Part shown: positions 12,544 to 24,486 of the stretch, piece after piece
How positions within the stretch are numbered: position 1 is the stretch's first letter
How the letters are laid out: every line of letters starts with the position of its first letter
Assembly: GCA_028023455.1 (NCBI GenBank)
Contig: JAQFVV010006306.1
Location: 3,997,001 to 4,061,000 of the forward strand
Direction: 5' to 3'
Length of the DNA stretch: 64,000 nt
DNA from: Epiperipatus broadwayi
Taxonomy: Eukaryota; Onychophora; Udeonychophora; Euonychophora; Peripatidae
The notes under the pieces: generated by a model
Databases searched by the model: none
The model's input: the letters and a program-made list of their open reading frames with translations, nothing else
Told to the model about the DNA's origin: nothing
Made by a program: the position numbers and the translations under genes

Positions 12544-12625
12544 AAGCATCAGGCAGGAAGCAAACCTGCGAATCCGGGACAACTGCTTGTAAGGCCTTAC
12601 CACTTGGTTACTAACGCTTGACAAG
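12544..12625 (-). repeat. tRNA-derived SINE fragment, family D
   Basis: Read on the minus strand it has the sense of AAGCGTTAGTAACCAAGTGG, then CTTACAAGCAGTTGTCCCGG and a GATTCGCAGG-like B-box region. It aligns with copies at 41372, 50872 and 58986. Only the tRNA-like head is visible. Confidence 0.65.
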
Positions 12626-12629
12626 AAAA

Positions 12630-14120
12630 AAGTTTTTTATTTAAAAGGAAATATAAAAATAATAATTTTCTTTTTCTCAGTTATGATTTTTCCCAAAAGT
12701 TAAGATCTCAAATATTTTTTTTTAAGTTTAATTATAAATCAAAAAAAATTTTCATTTACAAAAGTTGATTTGACTGATTTGATTCTCTCAGACTTGACAT
12801 TGTATCAATAAACTAGATCTATTTATTTTTAGAAAAATTTTGAAAAAAATTATATTAAAACTTATTTATTTAGAATATTAATTATTATTATTATATTTAT
12901 TTAATTAAATAGAAAGAATTTTCACATACGTCCTATACTAATTTATATAAGCACAACTATGCTGTGTCGAGTACAGGAAAACTTTCAAACCCAAACACAA
13001 GATAGAGACTTTTATTGTTGACAATAAGATGCAATAATAATTTTTTTAGTTAGAAACTAATAATTAAAATTGATTTAAAGATTAACAAATTGTAAATTTA
13101 TTCATTTCTTATGACTTGCTTTTTTTTTTTTTTTTTGGCAAAAGTTATTTTTAATAGCAAATATGAATATGGAAATATATTTAAATTATAAAATTTAATT
13201 TGCATTTAAAAGGTGTATAAATTAGTACAAGCTATTTTGTTTTTAATTGTTAATTAAAAGAATTAAATGAGCTAGATGTAATGTATATTGATGATGTAAA
13301 TATATAATAACTTATTAAATATATAATATTGCCACCAAGCACATAACTACATATTTTTTATAGAAAACCAATGCCACAGACTACACATATGCACTAAAGA
13401 TGCCACAATTTCCCATTGTATAAAAATTAAAAGCCATCTTTCCACATCCTGGCATTCCATTTGTATCATCCAAATGGCAGAATTCTTAACAGAAAATCGT
13501 GACAGCATATTAAATTGAAAATAATTGTTCCACATTTGCAGTAGCACATACTATGAAAAATGCATGAATCAGATGAAACAATTAGTAAACTGTGTTAAAT
13601 GGACTACGAATGAGACTATTAAATTCTCCCCTAAATCATTTTCATTTTAGAAAATACATCCCAAAGCTTTTGAAAATACCTCAACCAATTATATGTGATA
13701 AGAGAGATCCAGGCAAGAATAGAAGAAAGACGTTTTCTAATTGATTATATAACAGCCACAAAAGGATAATGATAGCATCCAGAGCATCATGGCTGTAAAA
13801 AGTTCTAAAACTTATATAACTGGTCACTACAAGATAACCCTTAAGCAACAGTAGAGAAATGCATTGCTAGGAGGACATAAAAAATGAGCATGTAAAATAG
13901 TCACATTTTGAAACCATTTCTTAAGGAACAGTAAAAAAAACAAAAGACTGAAATCATTATCGAATTGAAAGGAATGATGAAGGAAATATATATGCTCATC
14001 CTTTTAAATGTGTTACGAAAGTGGCAGATTTTGTCATGTATATGCTTTAACATGGTATTTGGTCATTAAACATTATAATGCTGCAAATCTATGCTGATCA
14101 TATGTTCATCATATTTATAT
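12630..14120. other. A+T-rich spacer
   Basis: Poly-T and poly-A tracts and no supported feature. The 66-codon minus ORF at 13347-13547 has no recognisable motif. Confidence 0.45.
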
Positions 14121-14124
14121 TATT

Positions 14125-14931
14125 GGTACCTGGGAGTTTTCCAGTAAACCAAGATAGCAGCCTGTATTTTTGATAAATCTACAATGTCGGGGGCTGCCAA
14201 AAAATGTTTATAAAAAAAATGTTCTGCTAGGAAAGGTCATATTTAATATTTAACATTTTATTTTTTATTACCGTTATTTTAAAAAAAAATAAATCATTAC
14301 TAATACGCTAATGCGTTGAAGGTGAAACTATTCCACACAACAATTTATTTAGGCTGAGCGCTTTCAAAGTTTTGTTACTCCATAATCATAACCATTACGG
14401 AAAAATAATTACAATATTTACAGTTTATTATTTTTTTTTGGGATTAATTTCTTAACAGAAAAATGAAGAAAAAAAATAAATTTATGCTTCATTCATGTCA
14501 GCGGCTTGCAATCATATTGTAACCATTAACACACACTTTTCAGGAGGGCAGGATCCTATACCTTAGGAAATAGTTCACTGCATCATACTTTGTGACAGGA
14601 AGGTCCCAAATTTTTACCATTATGACAATTTATCAAAAAAAAAAAAATGCTAACAAAAACAAACACAATGAATTGAATCAAAGTATGACAATGTTAAGAG
14701 AATCTCATCGCTTCCACACTATAATATAAGTGCAAAAAAAAAAAAAAAATTGAAATAAAGCTTCTTAATGAAATTTATAGGAATTTTTTTTTTTAAATTT
14801 AACAATCGATTTACTAATTTTATGATAATTTAACAACTAACACATCTTTGTTAGAGATTGTAAGTTCTCGAAACTACATTTATCCCAAATATGGACTGCC
14901 ATCTTGGTTTACAGGAAAACTCGCAAGTACC
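14125..14931. mobile_element. 807-bp non-autonomous TIR element
   Basis: The left end (14125-14200: GGTACCTGGGAGTTTTCC, then AAACCAAGATAGCAG) is the inverse of the right end (14868-14931: CTGCCATCTTGGTTT, then CTCGCAAGTACC). The TIRs are about 65-75 bp and imperfect. No transposase is present, so this is a deletion derivative or MITE. A clear target duplication is not visible. An internal stretch near 14340-14400 (GGCTGAGCGCTTTCAAAG, then CATAATCATAACC) also occurs in the fold-backs at 35443 and 45385, so the three may be related. Confidence 0.65.
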
Positions 14932-14934
14932 GTA

Positions 14935-16225
14935 TTTTTTTGCACTAACAAATCTTGTATTATCTAGATAGAAAATCAGACTCTTATCCTCATTAGTGTC
15001 TATATATATTTTTACCAAATGACCAATTCTTCATTTATTTTCTATTACGCCAGAGATATGAGTTCTAAATTTACTTAGTTTTGTACTATTTCATAAATTT
15101 TTAGTATTTGTAAGTGTAGTTGCCAGATATAGTATTCATTGCAATGTCGATATGGGCATGATTAAAAATCTATAAAAATATTACTAGCAAATAACTCATT
15201 TCTATGACAGATACTGTATTTTAATTTTCACAATAAGTCCATTAAATAAAAGTATTTCATGATTTATTATTGTAACTATACATACATATAATAGGACCAG
15301 ACAGACGGCCACAAATAAACACAACATACTAAAACAATTCTATTAAAAGTTAAATTTACAGTATTTAAGTACAATTATTAAATTTACAATATTCTTTAAA
15401 CAATTTTCTTCATTTATTCAAAACATTTCTCTAGTTATAAAGTAAACTAAGTTAATATTTAAGCTATCTTTTTTTTCATAATTTATATTTTATTTAATAA
15501 CATTTCATAGTCACATCTGTATCATCATTAGTAGGTATTCAAATGAGACCATCCTAACTCCAGAAAAGAATATCAAGTTAAATGCATTTTGTGATGATTA
15601 TACAGCCCAACTATAAATCCCAAATATGATCCATTTACATCACAAGCTGGTTTTTAATCTGTTTAGATAAAATCTTGTGAAAATGACAGAATTAGTATAA
15701 AAAACAAAAGGTAATAAATGAAATAACAACAAAAAATTTCAACTTTGAGGAAAAGACACATTCACCTCGTTTTATTTTTAAAAAGAAAAAAATATTAACT
15801 ATTTATTTATACATCTCTCCTAGATGTTTTCTCTTAAATGCTATCCATGAAATTTTAAATGGCTATATAGTAGATTTCATTCATACATGTGGTGTGAAAT
15901 ATTTAGCTTAGAATTAATCTTTGTGATTGCTCTCTGAAGAAAGATGGAGAAGTGCCTTTTTTTTAATGGAGAAAGAAAATAAATTTGTTTTATAGCATAT
16001 AGAAAATTTAGAAGTTATCATTGATCAAATAAAAACAGTATAGTTTAAAAATTTGTTATTATTTTACTCATTTCTTTTCTTGAAACTTCATGTTTTTTTT
16101 GTTTTTTTTTAATGACACATCCAATTCAATCTCACCTCTAGACTAAGAATAGTTTTTGTGGTAATGGATAATATTTCTGTAGTATAGAGACTGGTTTCTA
16201 TTCATTTTTAACACCTTACTAAAGA
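14935..16225. other. A+T-rich spacer
   Basis: I see nothing in it beyond homopolymer runs. Confidence 0.5.
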
Positions 16226-16229
16226 ATGT

Positions 16230-16425
16230 AATCATAAACATATGATCAGACATATAAAAAAATCTATGACTCCCAAGATGCACATTTCGTGCTAGACCAG
16301 CACTCATCAGTTGGCCCAGATCACAATCTCTTACACATATCTTTATTATTGTTCAGTATATATATATAGATAACAAATTACTACACTTTAATTGACAAAA
16401 GTGTAACCCCACAACTTTGATACAA
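16230..16425 (-). mobile_element. Hammerhead SINE family A, copy A2 (intact ribozyme)
   Basis: Minus-strand copy of family A carrying the 5' region, hammerhead and part of the linker (helix I, then TATGTCTGATCATATG). The tRNA-like end is missing, so it is 3'-truncated. It matters because its ribozyme core has no lost positions (see 16273-16318). Confidence 0.75.
16273..16318 (-). ncRNA. Type I hammerhead ribozyme, family A, core intact
   Basis: Minus-strand reading: CCAA, CTGATGA (16304-16310), helix II GTGCT/AGCAC with a 5-nt loop (16289-16303), GAAA (16285-16288), helix III ATG/CAT around a UG loop (16278-16285), C17 at 16277, then TTGG pairing with CCAA (helix I). The invariant CUGAUGA and GAA residues and an allowed cleavage base are all present, and cleavage would fall between 16277 and 16276. 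Known family logic: type I hammerheads have helix I open to the flanks, as in Sm-alpha and Penelope-like elements. Only 4 bp of helix I abut the core here, so cleavage may be slow. Activity is inferred, not shown. Confidence 0.75.
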
Positions 16426-17079
16426 ATCACTTAATAAAAGTATATTAATAATACTTTTTTTTGTGGTATTTATAGAGCTAAACCCCTCCCCTTTTAAAAA
16501 AAAGTATTTAATAACTAATTCTAGATTTGGTATTTTCATACTTTTAATTCAAAATTATATACAAAGAGTTTTGAACTATTCTTTTTGACAGAGCTTTTAT
16601 AGAGAAACGATATGGTTTTAATCATCTTTCTTTTTTTGGTGATTTACTTCAATAAATTAAAAAAAATAATTTTGGGCAGTAAAATTATAATTTTAATTTC
16701 CTTTTTTTAAAATAATGTACTTTATATATTGAAATATTTCAAGATAATAAAATATGAAGTTTTCATTTCTTGTACTGAAGAATTTCAAGAATTTGGGTTT
16801 TCTAAACCATTATATGTATTTTATAATTATAATACTTTAGGCTTTTTTTTTATTTTTATTAAGAGAAATTTATTGTGCGATATGTACATTTTGCTATTAC
16901 ATGCTATTACAGTACAATATAAATTGTTTATTTTGTTACACTACGGTTTCAAATGTAAATCATTCAGCTTTAACGTATTTACTTCTATGTATGTAGTAGC
17001 TTCTCCAGCAATTCAATTCTGTAGATTTAGCGATCGCCTTCTTTATTTGAAGTTTCTCCAAATGGCGTTTACCAAATAA

Positions 17080-18800
17080 TCTGGAGCTATTAGATTAACT
17101 CTTTGATTTTTTTCTATGATTTCTTTAATTCCATTCCCTGTGGATCTACCAATTTCCCAATAGTGATTTTACATTGTATGCACCATAATGCAGAGTTCAT
17201 GAAGATTATAAGCCTTATTTCTGCATAAACGCCTTGTTTGATGCACCGTTTAATGGGTATAAATTGCCCAGATGGGTTGTTTATTCATCTTGTGAGGAGT
17301 GTTCTATGGTAGTTTAATTTATTACATCTTATAAATATGTGATTGATGGACTCCTCTTCCCTGCCGCACATCTTGCACATAGGGTCTATCTTTTTTATAT
17401 TTCTTCGGTGTGCCAGGTAGGAATTCATGGGAAGGGAGTCCAGGTTATATTTGATTATAAAGTTTTGGTACTTTGGTTTGATGAACCAATATCAAGATTT
17501 ATATTTCAGTTGCTTATTGGTGATGTCCAATTTTCTGTTGGTTATGCATTTTTCTCCATTTAGTAATTTATGTGTTGTCCAGTATTTTATTTTATTTGTG
17601 ATTGGGTTTTCTTTTATGTCAATTACCTTTTGAATATTTGTATATAAAGAACTAATCCACTTGTTGTTAACTGGTGGGGACCAGTCCATAGGGGTGATGT
17701 CTTCTTTGAGTGATTTGTTTATTATATTAAATAGTGAGTTATAGTTACTTTGTATAATTAGTGTTTTAATAGAATGGAGCGAAAGGCCATTAAGTCTTCT
17801 TGGTGTTTGTAATGTTTGGAGACTGATAGCGGTGACCTTTCATCCCCAAAATAGTTTAGTACGAAAGCCACTTTTTGAGTGAATTTTTTGGATGGGCATA
17901 TCCCAGCCAGAAAATAGGTGATTTTCATGAACACCAGCGAGTTGAGTAGTGTGACCTTACCTTGTAATGAGATATATAGCCCTGTAAGTGAAGTGATTGT
18001 CCGTTGTATTGAGCTTAGTAGTCATTCTTCAATTTGGTGCCTCATCAATCCATTTGATTTGTAAAAGTCAAAACCTAGAAATTTTTGCGGATTTGCCATG
18101 AAATTTGATTTTATTCTCTTTCCATGTGGCTAATTTGATCAGGTTAAATTTCAATTTGAAATTGGTGGCTTAATTGGATAAAATTTCTTTTAAATTTGGA
18201 TATATCCTTGCTGGAAGGAAGACAGACAAGTATATCATCCATATAATTGATGTGCCTTATATCCCATCTGATGACAAGCACATATACTCCTGGAAGTGAC
18301 TTCTCGATCTCTCTCAGCAGCGGATTGATATATGTTATAAATAATAGCGTGCTGACGGAGATCCCTAAGGGATCGAGATAAAAAGATCAAACCCAGGAGC
18401 GACTTTACCATTCATCATGATAAATATGGATCTATTTGCTAGTAGGTTGGCAATTATTTTAAGGTAGATCCTCTGCACCTCATATTCTTGGAGGATGTCT
18501 ATCAGGATGTTTGGTCTGACAAAGTCAAACGCCACCTCAATATCCAGTTGGATGGCGATCGGCTTGGACATTCTTTTGGCCCTAATGTAATCTAGAAACT
18601 TTATTTGGCTGGTGGCATTAATCGATCACTCCCCCTTCTTAGCATATTGATCATTAGAAATAAAGTTGAGGATTTTGTTTTGAATTTGATCTTTGATTAG
18701 CTGCTCGATTATTTTTATTAATAGGGGGTTCATCGAAATGGGCCTTAGGTTGTTTAGATCAGAGGTTCCCTCTTTCTTTTTTTAAAAATGGAACAAAGGA
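17080..18800 (-). pseudogene. Non-LTR retrotransposon reverse transcriptase relic
   Basis: In minus-strand order: an early RT block around LRPISMNPLLIKIIEQLI (near 18650-18750); AIQLDIEVAFDFVRPNIL, the motif with the first catalytic Asp (near 18500-18560); LLFITYINPLLREIE (near 18310-18340); INYMDDILV, the YxDD box (near 18225-18260); and a C-terminal zinc motif CKMCGREEESINHIF (C-x2-C...H, near 17335-17385). Frames shift between blocks and stops are frequent. The N-terminus and endonuclease are missing. Clade is unresolved. The ORFs at 17492-17689 and 18365-18571 are pieces of it. Confidence 0.8.
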
Positions 18801-19009
18801 ATATCATGTATAAGTTTTTGAGGCTTTTGGTTTTATAATTTATATTTTAAGATTTTTATGTTTCATATATTGAAATATTTGCTTTCAAATCTGATATCTT
18901 TCAAAAGCTAAATATTTTACATTTCTTAAAACAAAAAAATTTATATTTAAGATATTAGGGTTTTGATATAAAATATTGCAATTGAACATTATTGATATGA
19001 TTATCAGAA

Positions 19010-19320
19010 CTCTATACTTTATAAGACATTATTCAGACACCATAAGGTAGGAATGCCAGTTGTATATGTCAGGATAAGATCTTATTCAAATACCATATGG
19101 TGGGAATGTCAGTTGTATGTATCAGGACTCTATATTTTCATAAGACATTATTCAGATACCATATGGTGGGAATGCCAATTGTATATGTCAAGACTCTTAT
19201 ACTTTCATAAGACTTTATTCAGACATAGTGGGAATGCCAGTTGTATGTTTCAGGACTCTATACTTTCATAAGACATTATTAAGATACCACATGTTGGGAA
19301 TACCAGTTGTATGTGTAAAT
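19010..19320. repeat. Minisatellite, five units of ~60 bp
   Basis: Five imperfect tandem units, each containing TAAGACATTATTCAGA, a CCATATGGTGGGAATGCC-like core and AGTTGTATGT. Units differ by small indels and substitutions. The 72-codon ORF over it is a repeat artefact. Confidence 0.85.
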
Positions 19321-19734
19321 TTGATTTTTTTTATACAATAATAATTTTAGATATTCTATGAGAATGCCATTACCGAATTTCCCTAATTGGACTAGTTTAA
19401 TCAAACCTTGATATTCTTCCAATATCAACTCTTTGCTCAGAGTTCCTAAATGCCTAACCATGCCTCTAAAGTATAACTTGGATTCAGATAATCAGACATT
19501 TACATGTAACTGTAAAGAATACAAGAACCAGTTCAGAAAATGTATTTCAAAAATTAAAGATTACATGAGTTGGTAATAGTAAAAAAAATATCTATACATG
19601 TAAGTGGCTCTGCTCTCAAAATTATAAAAAACAATAACTAAATTTGCTGTCTTAATTCATTACATCACAAAATCAAAACATGTGTGTTTGGAAAGTTCGA
19701 TTTCATATACTAAATCAATATGCATTTCTGAAAA

Positions 19735-20160
19735 GCCCTGAGTTCACATCCTCTAATTACATATATAGGAAATATTCAGTATAACCAAAGTACATTATAT
19801 CTATAACTTCAGCCCATCCCTCTACTATTAATATATATGGATACGTAATAGTCTGATAATATGAGAGGTTAGAATGACATAATGTCTACATGGGTATGAC
19901 TACAACAACAAATCCATTAAGGGCTTTGAGCATTCCATTGTCAGTTTATCAATGAAACCACGGTTGAATAGTTGGAAGGGTGAGAAGATTGAAACCTGTC
20001 CATTAAAGTTTGAAGAATTATATTAATATAAACCAAGTATTAATTGTATATATGTGGGAGATTATGATCTGGTCCATCTGATACATATATTGGAGATCAT
20101 GTATCTTTTTCATAAGTGGTCATGTGCATCAGTTCTAATAGTCTTTTTAAATATATATTA
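19735..20160 (+). mobile_element. Hammerhead SINE family A, copy A3 (core deleted)
   Basis: Two family A parts in head-to-tail order. First a 3' tail (19735-19815) with GAGTTCACATCC and the post-tRNA segment. Then a long 5' region (about 19890-20060, around AAGGGCTTTGAGCATTCC) leading into the hammerhead site. There CTGA (20078-20081) is followed directly by TACATATATTGGAGATCAT: helix II and GAA are cleanly deleted, while helix III and helix I remain. The tail-then-head order is what a tandem dimer would leave. Confidence 0.65.
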
Positions 20161-20409
20161 TGATTTTATGGAAATTAAATTCTCATCTATAATTTATTTA
20201 TATAGTTCATACTATGATTATAGTCCTTATAGAAGACATTTTATATATAAAAATGGCGAGTTTCTCAGCATTGGTATAAAGGATTTACATCAATGGTTGG
20301 AATCTTGTAGAAGAGTCAACATACATTTCAGAAAGGTCAATTCATTTTCAAGCTCGGAATTTAAGAGATAATGATAATCACTTTTAGGCATTTGGAGATT
20401 TATAAACAA

Positions 20410-20634
20410 CTAACATCAATGAACGCCAGAAGGCTTGTGCATGAAATCCCAAGATCTAGGTGCAGTGATCTCAGATCCAAAGTTCCTCACTGACGATGGC
20501 CACTAGCCAGAAACTAGTCTGGGGATATTGGATGAGTAGGCATTAGATAGGGATTTTATGCACAAGCCTTCTGGCATTCATTGATTACTCGGGTTGGCAC
20601 AGGGTGGCACTACTGTATGGAGAGTTTTGCTTTG
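20410..20634 (+). mobile_element. Hammerhead retroposon family B, copy B1
   Basis: A 225-bp insertion bounded by an 11-bp duplication, TTTATAAACAA, at 20399-20409 and 20635-20645. It contains a hammerhead ribozyme (20475-20533) enclosed by an outer inverted repeat (CCAGAAGGCTTGTGCATGAA near 20427 and its complement near 20553). The 3' end reads GGAGAGTTTTGCTTTG, matching B2 and B3. No ORF, no tRNA-like boxes. Long target duplications and lack of coding capacity mark it as a retroposon moved in trans. Confidence 0.85.
20475..20533 (+). ncRNA. Type I hammerhead ribozyme, family B, core intact
   Basis: Helix I pairs TCCTCA (20484-20489) with TGGGGA (20520-20525), then across an AGT/TA internal loop ATCCAA (20475-20480) with TTGGAT (20528-20533). 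CTGACGA is 20490-20496. Helix II is TGGC/GCCA with loop CACTA (20497-20509). GAAA is 20510-20513. Helix III is the self-complementary ACTAGT ending at 20518, then C17 at 20519. All invariant core positions are present (N7 is C). The tiny helix III is the minimal form known from Penelope-like and Sm-alpha hammerheads, which may work as dimers. Predicted cleavage is after 20519. Activity is inferred. Confidence 0.85.
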
Positions 20635-21217
20635 TTTATAAACAATTATGTGCTAGTGTAAGAGATAGTGATCATGTGACATTTGGAGATTTGTTACATT
20701 TCCTTCACATTCTATACAAACATATGATCAGATAAAATCAACAGCAAAACAAAAAATAAAAGACCATTAGCTGACCGTTTCCTTCACAAAATTAATCTAC
20801 AGCATTGCTTTCCAATCTTTTTTTGTATACCTTCTGGCAACTAATTTCCATAAGTTACTTCCTTTGTATTAGCAAAATACAAATAATTAATATAGTTGCC
20901 ATTATTTAAAACTTACATTGCAGTTATAAATAAATAGTATAATAATGGGATTAAAAAGCAATAGAATAATTCAAAACAAAATGATAAAGAGATGTGAGAT
21001 GATTTGGAAAGACACATTAACACATCCTGAGAATGACTGAGAGATCTACTTATATTGGTATCAGTGCAAAAACATCTGAAATTTCATGAAATGAAAAATA
21101 TATACGTTAAGATTACACATTCAAATAATTAATGAGTTATGTGATGTGTTGTATTTTAATTTAACTAAAAGTTTACATCTTAGTGAGACTCTAGTATAAA
21201 CATTTCTTTGTTCCATA

Positions 21218-21355
21218 TCAAACACCAAGCAGAATAATGCTGCATATTTCCTCTTCATTCATAAAGAAACTATTCCAGTCTAAAGTTCTTTCGTAACAGT
21301 TATTCATCCAGTCTAGTTCTGCTTCAGTTAGCAGTTTATTTTTAAAGATAATGAG
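21218..21355 (-). pseudogene. Short Xaa-Pro-aminopeptidase-like C-terminal fragment
   Basis: An open minus-strand stretch of about 45 codons ends at a TGA (21218). It contains KLLTEAELDWMNNCYERT. That resembles the L-T-x-x-E-h-x-W-h-N-x-Y-H stretch near the C-terminus of cytosolic Xaa-Pro aminopeptidases (M24B). After it the similarity stops, whereas real proteins continue about 20 residues further. No other part of the gene is visible nearby. It could be a last exon, a retrocopy fragment or chance. Confidence 0.3.
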
Positions 21356-21359
21356 TCTA

Positions 21360-24140
21360 TTTTAATTTTCATTTCTGTTTCTAGATGTCAGATCTAATGA
21401 GAAAATAAACATAATTTTGGATTCATTGCTTGTACAACGCAATGCGAGTTTTTTTTATGTTTCTCAACATGAAAGCTAAGTTTTAATTTAATTAATTTTT
21501 TTTTATTTCAGGGACACTTTTGTTTATTTCAATATTTTTATTAATAAAAATAAAATGCATTTCATTTTTTTTTATGCATTCATGAAGAAAAAAAAACCAA
21601 TGTATTGAGATAAACATAATTTTGACCTTAATTGGAGATTCAGGCATAAGTTTTCACTGTATTTTTCCACTATTACAATTTTTAATTTCTTTTAGAAACA
21701 TTTAAAATAATAATTAAATTATAATAGAAAAGTTTTATTTTTGTTAAAAACTATTCAAACTGGAGGCTACTTATATGAAAAATTAAAATACACTTTAAGC
21801 CTTAGTGTTAATTACATTTAATCTTCTATAAAAAGACACATTCCTCGAATCTATCTGATATGTGAGAACAATAACAGAAGTTATGTTTAGAGATTGGGTG
21901 ACTTTGAAAAGTAAGCTGATAATTTGAAATTTCATAACGTCATATTTGTCCTTTTCCACCAGTATTCAATTTCACCCTGTCTCCCTAAAGGTTCTGGTTT
22001 GTACCCTTGAGGATATACAAACACCAGGTTAAAAACCATTGATATATAGCATGACTGAGTTAAAGAGTAATTATGTTACTTATAATTCACTCTACCTTAA
22101 TATGTAGTCATTCTGTGGGTAATTTATTTTGGCAATCTTTCTTTAGTTGATACTAATAATTGGACCCTCTAATCTTCCCATGTTCTTGGCTTTTACTCTT
22201 CCTAAAAGTAAATATCTTTATCTCTCTGATTGACCACTGTTCTCGGATTCATTTCTGCAACTGAATTAATTTTAATTCAATGAACATTCCTGTTTATAAT
22301 GGATCAATGGCCCACACCATGTGGTTGTCCATAAACCCTTAATTATCCATTTTATTAACTTTATAAATAAATTAATTACACCATACTTTTACATTTTAAA
22401 TTTGTGATATGAAACATATAATTTTGAATATTTTAACATATAAGTTTTCAAAAATTCATTTTAAATATTATTTTAATTTATATTTTATAATAAAATTTTT
22501 TTATTATTACTATCCCAAACGTATACTTTGCATTTCTATATATTTGAGCTCATAAATTTCAAAATGATTAGCAATTAGAATAGCTTCACTTTCAATTTAT
22601 TTCTTCCATTTTTTAAAACTCTATCTCCTCAAGTAAAAATACCATATTTAGTTTTTAATCTAAATAATTATGTTAATTCTATTTCTAAATAATTATATTT
22701 TTATTATAGATAATATCTACTGTATCTAATTGTAATAATATATAATAATTTTAATTCTGAATTCTGTCATATCAATATAAATAACTAAAGACTGGTTTAA
22801 ACACAAGCATGATATATGTTTTAATATTGAAATGTTAGCAATGAGACATTTTTGACTTCATTTTCTCCCAACTAAAATAGAAACAACAATTATCCAAAAA
22901 ACTAAAATCTTTTTATTTTCATAATCCTTTTTTTTTTTTCATTCTCTTTTCTTTTTTCACTATAAATGTTTTTTTTTAAACATTATTCTTGGGTTTACTT
23001 TCTTAGAAGCAACCTATTAAATTTTATTTTCTTACAGTTTTGATAGAACTACTATATATTTGCAATAGGATAAAATATCAATCTGCCATTCAATTCTACT
23101 GTTCTTTTTCCAGAAATGCATCTATCATGTATTTTATTTATACTTTATAATTTTTGCAATATTGTATTTAAACTTTTTTTAAAATAAATAATACTAGTCG
23201 AGTAATATTTTGATATCTTCTAAATTATGGTTCCTCTTCATTTATTTCTCTACAGACTAAATACATTCCAATGTTGATACACTATACATGATCATTATTC
23301 TTCCATCATAGTAACAAAAAATTAATGCCTACAGCCTCCCAAATAAATCTTGAACCAGATATTGAATAACATTAGTAAGTGTTTTAGTAAGTGTTTACTC
23401 AATTAATTTGATATATCTAATAATTGTATTCTGGATATGAGAAGATTAATGCTTGATTATTTAACCATTTGAAATAAATAAACTAATATATCTAATTTTT
23501 TCAATAAAAAAATTACATTTTATGAATAAGAAATATTATTATTAGTTATCATTAGTGATTTGTTTCAAAGTTTTGTTGAAACAATATTATGATATCTTTC
23601 TTTTGAAGCTGTGACCCAATTAATAATCTTGCAACCAAAACAAATTTTGCACAGTAACACAGGTCATCAATTTAAATGAAAAATGTCATCACTTTCTTAC
23701 ATATTATTCTTTCTTTTACTCTATTAAATAAACTATATGCTTTTCATAAACCTTTTCAGTTTTTGATTCCAATTTTTCCTTAATTAGGGTTTCACATAAC
23801 TATAATTCATTTTAAACCAATAACTTGATCCATATGATATTTACAGAAATGTTATTTTTTAATAATTAATTTTATTCTTAATCATTTTATCATACACATT
23901 ATCGGTGAGTGCATTTCTCATATCCTATTCTAAACAAAATATAATTTTAAAATCTTCTATAAAGAATTATATCTTATTGTATTTTTATGTTGCACTATGA
24001 CAATGACAAAAAAATCCCATAAGCCAACCGAATGTGACTATACATAATATATGGAAACCACTAATCAACTTTGCTCTTAGGAAAAAGTGGAGAAATCAGG
24101 AGAAACCTCATAGATAAGTATATGAAATTTCTCCTGATTG
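21360..24140. other. A+T-rich spacer
   Basis: 2.8 kb of low-complexity DNA. A patch at 21950-22040 is slightly richer in G+C. No element or gene recognised. Confidence 0.5.
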
Positions 24141-24147
24141 TTGCCTT

Positions 24148-24470
24148 TGGCAGGATGGCTCAGTTGGTTAGAGCGTTACCTTAAAATTCAACAATCAAGA
24201 ATCTAAGGACTCAGGTTCGAATCCCATGCTAGAACTGTCACTGGTCAGGCCAGCAACACATGAAGAGGGGAGAATAATACATCTCGAAACGTTATGCAGA
24301 TACTAACTTGTATGACGTGCTATTACTAACAGTTGAATGTATTTGGAATATTTAAATAAAGTTAAATTTTTCTAAAGACATTCAATACACATATGAGATG
24401 ATGGAAATAGTCCAATATAAAAATGCAACTAGAATACCATCATCACAAACCTTCAGGAAAACACAGAATT
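24148..24470 (+). mobile_element. tRNA-derived SINE, family E
   Basis: The head has near-canonical polymerase III boxes: A box TGGCTCAGTTGGTTAGAGCG (24154-24173) and B box GGTTCGAATCC (about 24213-24223). The cloverleaf is not otherwise kept (no CCA-ready acceptor stem), so this is not a working tRNA. After it come a segment with CATCTCGAAACG, then CTATTACTAACAGTTG, and a tail with GGAAATAGTCCAATAT and CCTTCAGGAAAAC. The same tail is present at 57840-58090 in a fold-back. Confidence 0.75.
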
Positions 24471-24486
24471 ATATCTTGTCTGAAAT

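Noticed and set aside
16729-17079. 116-codon plus ORF
   Set aside because: Phe/Tyr/Leu-rich, non-ATG start, no motif; it borders the RT relic and is expected by chance in DNA this A+T-rich.
24148-24230. Functional tRNA gene
   Set aside because: A and B boxes are good, but the acceptor stem does not close and the region continues into a repeat tail found elsewhere.
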